Assembly: GCA_019915015.1 (NCBI GenBank)
Contig: JAHBBC010000049.1
Location: forward strand, 1-64,000
Direction of reading: 5' to 3'
Source of the DNA: Auriscalpium vulgare
Lineage: Eukaryota > Basidiomycota > Agaricomycetes > Russulales > Auriscalpiaceae
Length of the DNA: 64,000 nucleotides
This document shows, piece after piece, positions 60,919-64,000 of this stretch. The notes beneath the pieces are model-generated. The model was given only the letters and a program-made list of their open reading frames with translations. It was not told the origin of the DNA and did not search any database. Each line of letters opens with the position of its first letter. Position 1 is the stretch's first letter. Position numbers and translations under genes: made by a program.

Positions 60919-61680
60919 CCGCCTCCAAACAGGAGGAGGAGGTGAGCGGACGGTCGGCCGCTAGTGAGAGGGTGTGCAATATCTCCGTTTCCTGTCGCCG
61001 TGCCATAAGTGTTTTCTGATCCCGACACATCTTGATGTTCTATGCATACACCCAGGTTGACATTTTGTACGAGATGACCGCAAGAAAATTGCGTTTGTGT
61101 GTACTATGTTATCATCAGGCGAAACCGCGATAAGGGTCGCTATCGAGGCAATCGTTACGCCACATCGCACAGCACCGCGTGCAATCCGACGTGTGCGGGG
61201 CAGCCCACCGCGGGCCACTCGTAAATTTTCAAGCTGTTGCGTGAGCCTGCCTATGTAGACCAAGTGTGCACTCCCGGGGCCGGACTTAGGCACCTAATGG
61301 CGCAAAATGCAGAGCCGTAGAATGGGAGCATTTGCGGAACGAAGCAATGATCTACATTCCGCGAGCCTTCTACCTAGGTCCTATACTGGATACGGTTAGG
61401 GTCGCAATAGCGAGGACGGAAATCTCGCTCCAGATCAGATCCTGCAGGCACATACATTCTGCTAAAATGTCCGTCATGCTCCGCTGCACCATGACAGGCA
61501 TCGTGGCGTGAGGCGAGGGAGGGCAGAAAGCAGCCGTCACGCCACCGTTCACTTGCTGAGACCCTCAGCGCCGAGGAAAACCGTAAGAAACACGCAAAAG
61601 GCGTCTGCATTCCCAGCCCAAAACAACACCTGCCAAGTACACAGGATTCTACACGTCGCAGCGCGGGCTTTGACTAGGAG
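60919..61680. other. Convergent intergenic region, no gene seen
   Basis: 762 bp between two 3' ends. Frames here are short and without features. Confidence 0.5.
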
Positions 61681-62828
61681 TTAGAGCTTCGCAAGGCGCG
61701 CCAGTGCGATCCCCTCTTCGACAGCCGTGTTAATCCCTGGCAAACCGCGCGCCAGCATAGCTGTGAGCGGGCGGTACAGCTCGCTCTGCACAAACACACA
61801 GTCCACGTCTCAGCGCCATCAGAGAATGAGAAATGGAACGGTAGACTGACTTTGATTGCACCCCAGACACCCGCCTGCGCCTTCTCTGCCTTAGACTCGG
61901 CGAGCTCGTGCGCGCGCGCGACGACGCCCGCGGTCCCGCCCGGCACAATCTCGTCGACAATCTCCGCGTCCAGCGCCTCCTTCGGCGTGAAGCGGTGGCC
62001 CTCGAGCGCAAGCTTCCGCAAGACAGTGCTCCGCGTGAGTTTGGCGAGCACAAGCTGCCCGAACGAGATCGGCCACGGCGCGCCGAAGTCGATCTGCAGC
62101 AACAAATCAAATGCGTCAGGACCGCGGAGACAGGGGAAAGGGAGGGAGTGTACCTCGTTCATGCACACCCAAGCGTTGCGCTTGGCGCCGTCGGTCATGA
62201 CGCGGTAATCACACGCGAGCGCAATCATGGCGCCCGCTGCAAAACAATGACCGTTGATTGCAGCGACAGTAGGGACTGCCCCCAGGGTCAGCATCACGCC
62301 GCGCTGTGTCCGACGAGCACGTACTCGGGAAGGTGAGGAGATGCAAGAGGAGCGGGTCGAAAGTGGCTGCCGAGGAGGTCAGCAATATGGCGCTCTCCAT
62401 AGAAGAGGGTAGTACGTACTGAGGAACCACGTCGGATCCGCGACGACACTCTCGATATTGAAGCCTACGGAGGCGAACCATATCAGTCGGTAGGAATGGG
62501 CAACCGCAAGTCTACACACCGTTGCTGAAGAACTTGTCCTGGTCGAGCCGCCCGGTGATCACCAGCGCGCCTGCGCCGCTGCCGTCCTTCTTCGCTGCGC
62601 GCCACTCGCGCTCGACCTGCCCAAGCGCAGGCTTGAAAGCGCCGTTGACCAAATCGTGCGTCAGGCGGTTGTCCTTGCCGTTGTGTAATTCGATCTGCCA
62701 GAGCCCGTCCTTCGCTGCAGGCGCCGTCCGGCGTCAGTCCTCCGGTTCCGCGAGCGAGCGCGTCACGTACGGCGGGTGAGCGTGAGCAGAGGCTCAGCAG
62801 AGTCCTTCGGGTACTGGGTGGTCGCCAT
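61681..62828 (-). CDS. Enoyl-CoA hydratase/isomerase family protein, peroxisomal
   Basis: Exons 62828-62771, 62714-62520, 62464-62420, 62366-62325, 62275-62154, 62093-61851 and 61785-61681 give 269 residues. The crotonase fold is shown by LVITGRLDQDKFFSNG, the oxyanion-hole segment PTVAAINGHCFAAGAMIALA, CDYRVM and MNEIDFGAPWPISFGQLVLA, then EALDAEIVDEIVPGG. The length and C-terminal AKL match peroxisomal delta3,delta2-enoyl-CoA isomerases of fatty acid beta-oxidation, and AKL is a PTS1-type signal. Isomerase rather than hydratase is an inference. It is divergent from the complex I subunit gene (336 bp). Confidence 0.9.
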
Positions 62829-63164
62829 AGTGCTGATGCAGAGCGAAGCAACAAGTGCGGGGTAAGAGGCGGAGGAGAAAAGTGCTCTTGTACCCCGGGA
62901 ACCGGCCGCTGCCAACATCACACAAACACATGCACCTGCGCAAGCGCGCACCTGACCATAAGTGTGATATTCGTCTGGGTGTCTGTGGGGAAGGTAGATG
63001 ACAGCATAGCGGCCAATTCGGCGTGCATGGAACTCGACAAGTGTGCTGGGATCGGTGCTGCACAAAGCAGTCACAAAGCCCGACGACGGACGCCGATGCC
63101 GATGCCGTGGGAACGCAGCCAGCGCACCTCGCCGACCGGCCGAATTGGCGTACTCACCACCGTC

Positions 63165-63496
63165 ATGTCAGAACGAGCAGAAGAACTCAAAGGTGAGCAC
63201 GCTCGCTGCAGATACAGGGCGTGGCTGATTCTGTCGGTTTAGCACGCGTTGCGGCGCGCGAGGCGCACATGCGCGAGTCCTGGGTCCGTGCGATGGAGGC
63301 ACGCATTGTCCAGGAGCAACTCCAGACGTGCTACCGCGTAGAGGGCGTCAACCACTACGAGAACTGCCGCGAAATCTCGGAGAAGTACCTCACGATGCTC
63401 AGGGAAAATAGGGTGCGTTGCTTTTTTTGTCGGTCCTGGTGTGGTGTTCTGACGGTGCGTTTGTAGGTGACGGGATACAAGCAGGTCGATGTTTGA
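63165..63496 (+). CDS. Complex I subunit, PDSW/NDUFB10-like
   Basis: Exons 63165-63192, 63243-63412 and 63467-63496 give 75 residues, short for the family (fungal members about 90-110). The core is typical: ESWVRAMEARIVQEQLQTCY, REGVNHYENC-like (here RVEGVNHYENCREI) and KYLTMLRENRVTGYKQ. Two Cys spaced CX11C fit the pattern of the intermembrane-space part of the subunit. It would be an accessory subunit of NADH:ubiquinone oxidoreductase. An upstream exon encoding extra N-terminal residues cannot be excluded. Confidence 0.8.
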
Positions 63497-63752
63497 GAGC
63501 TTCTGCAGCCTGTCGACGTCTTCCCGTTTTACTCTCACCCATTCAATGCATTCCAAACCCACGAGCATATGTCGATCGTGTCACTCAGTCTCAGCGTGAA
63601 TTTCGATGGATATCTGACCATTCCCAACTCCCGAACCGCAATTCAATACGACCAAGTACATGCTCGGAAGACAGGTTGATTTAGAGCGAAGTGAGCCTGC
63701 GTGGCTTTATTAAATAGAGCAATCCAGCATGCACACAGTTAGTTTTGGGAGA

Positions 63753-64000
63753 CTACTTCCGGCCCTTGCGCCTCTTGCCCTCGGTCCCGCTCGTCTCCGC
63801 ACCGCTCAGCTCATCCGCGCTGCTCACAGCGCCCAGGCCCTTCTTCCCCTTCGACTTCCTCAAGTGGTGCTCGGGGATCCATTCCTCCTGATATCCACCA
63901 GCGCCAGTCGCAGTGACCGTCACCGGGGCTGACACCACCGCCTTCTTCGCCTTGGGCTTCTTCGCTTGCGGGACAAACGTCACATACGCAAAATACCCAA
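63753..64000 (-). CDS. TRAP-alpha/Irc22-like ER membrane protein, C-terminal part
   Basis: Open at the right edge of the window, so only the last 82 or so codons are seen. They start in a likely membrane segment (GYFAYVTFVPQ), then a basic cytosolic tail AKKPKAKKAV, GGYQEEWIPEHHLRKSKGKK, and end SGTEGKRRKGRK. The EEWIPxHHLRKSK phrase with a Lys/Arg-rich end is what I recall for fungal signal sequence receptor alpha (TRAP-alpha, Irc22). The luminal domain that would prove it lies outside the window. There is no credible start codon in this part. Confidence 0.6.
   Translation of the reverse strand, partial: GYFAYVTFVPQAKKPKAKKAVVSAPVTVTATGAGGYQEEWIPEHHLRKSKGKKGLGAVSSADELSGAETSGTEGKRRKGRK

Overview
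The window is nuclear DNA of a filamentous basidiomycete, most likely an Agaricomycete of polypore type. The evidence is many 47-65 nt GT-AG introns in almost every gene, very short exons (18-24 nt), GC-rich coding sequence, and the gene set: a SAT4/rhodopsin-like membrane protein, a polyporopepsin-like aspartic peptidase, a MYST acetyltransferase with a double PHD finger, a LAMMER kinase and Copia and hAT-like transposons. No species can be named from sequence alone.

Left part (1-26 kb) is repeat-rich and gene-poor. A 6.6 kb hAT-like element (942-7529) has terminal inverted repeats, an 8 bp target duplication and subterminal GGTTCGG/CCGAACC arrays. It carries a nested inverted-repeat unit and a tRNA-derived SINE-like segment but no intact transposase. 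After an isolated SAT4-family gene (10811-12208) comes a tandem array of small five-helix membrane protein genes that I do not recognise (14.1-24.2 kb). Several copies are broken. A truncated Copia element with one LTR (19255-22070) sits between two nearly identical 2.1-2.2 kb blocks of this array. The blocks differ mostly by one-base indels in homopolymer runs. This fits a recent tandem duplication, or an assembly that joined two haplotypes, one with and one without the insertion.

Right part (25.5-64 kb) is gene-dense, with genes in alternating orientation: a small conserved protein, a C2H2+Zn2Cys6 transcription factor, urate oxidase, ATP synthase subunit g, Pho88/Snd3, a Slm1-like PH protein, a deaminase-like gene with frameshifts, a DHA1 MFS transporter, a secreted aspartic peptidase, C-5 sterol desaturase (ERG3), RAE1, tRNA-Arg(CCG), a LAMMER kinase, a MYST acetyltransferase, a GFA/CENP-V protein, a DUF1295 reductase-like protein, a peroxisomal enoyl-CoA hydratase/isomerase, a complex I PDSW-like subunit and the 3' end of a TRAP-alpha-like gene. 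For most of these I could join exons by hand so that total coding length is a multiple of three, which supports the models.

Functionally these are mainly housekeeping genes: mitochondrial energy (ATP20, complex I), ER targeting (Pho88/Snd3, TRAP-alpha), sterol synthesis (ERG3), TORC2-type signalling (Slm1), mRNA export (RAE1), chromatin (MYST) and peroxisomal metabolism (the isomerase; urate oxidase by family). Divergent pairs share short promoters. The urate oxidase/ATP20 promoter has paired GATAAG sites, and two other divergent promoters share a CRE-type palindrome. Several genes need exactly one extra base in a homopolymer to stay in frame, which points to residual long-read error.
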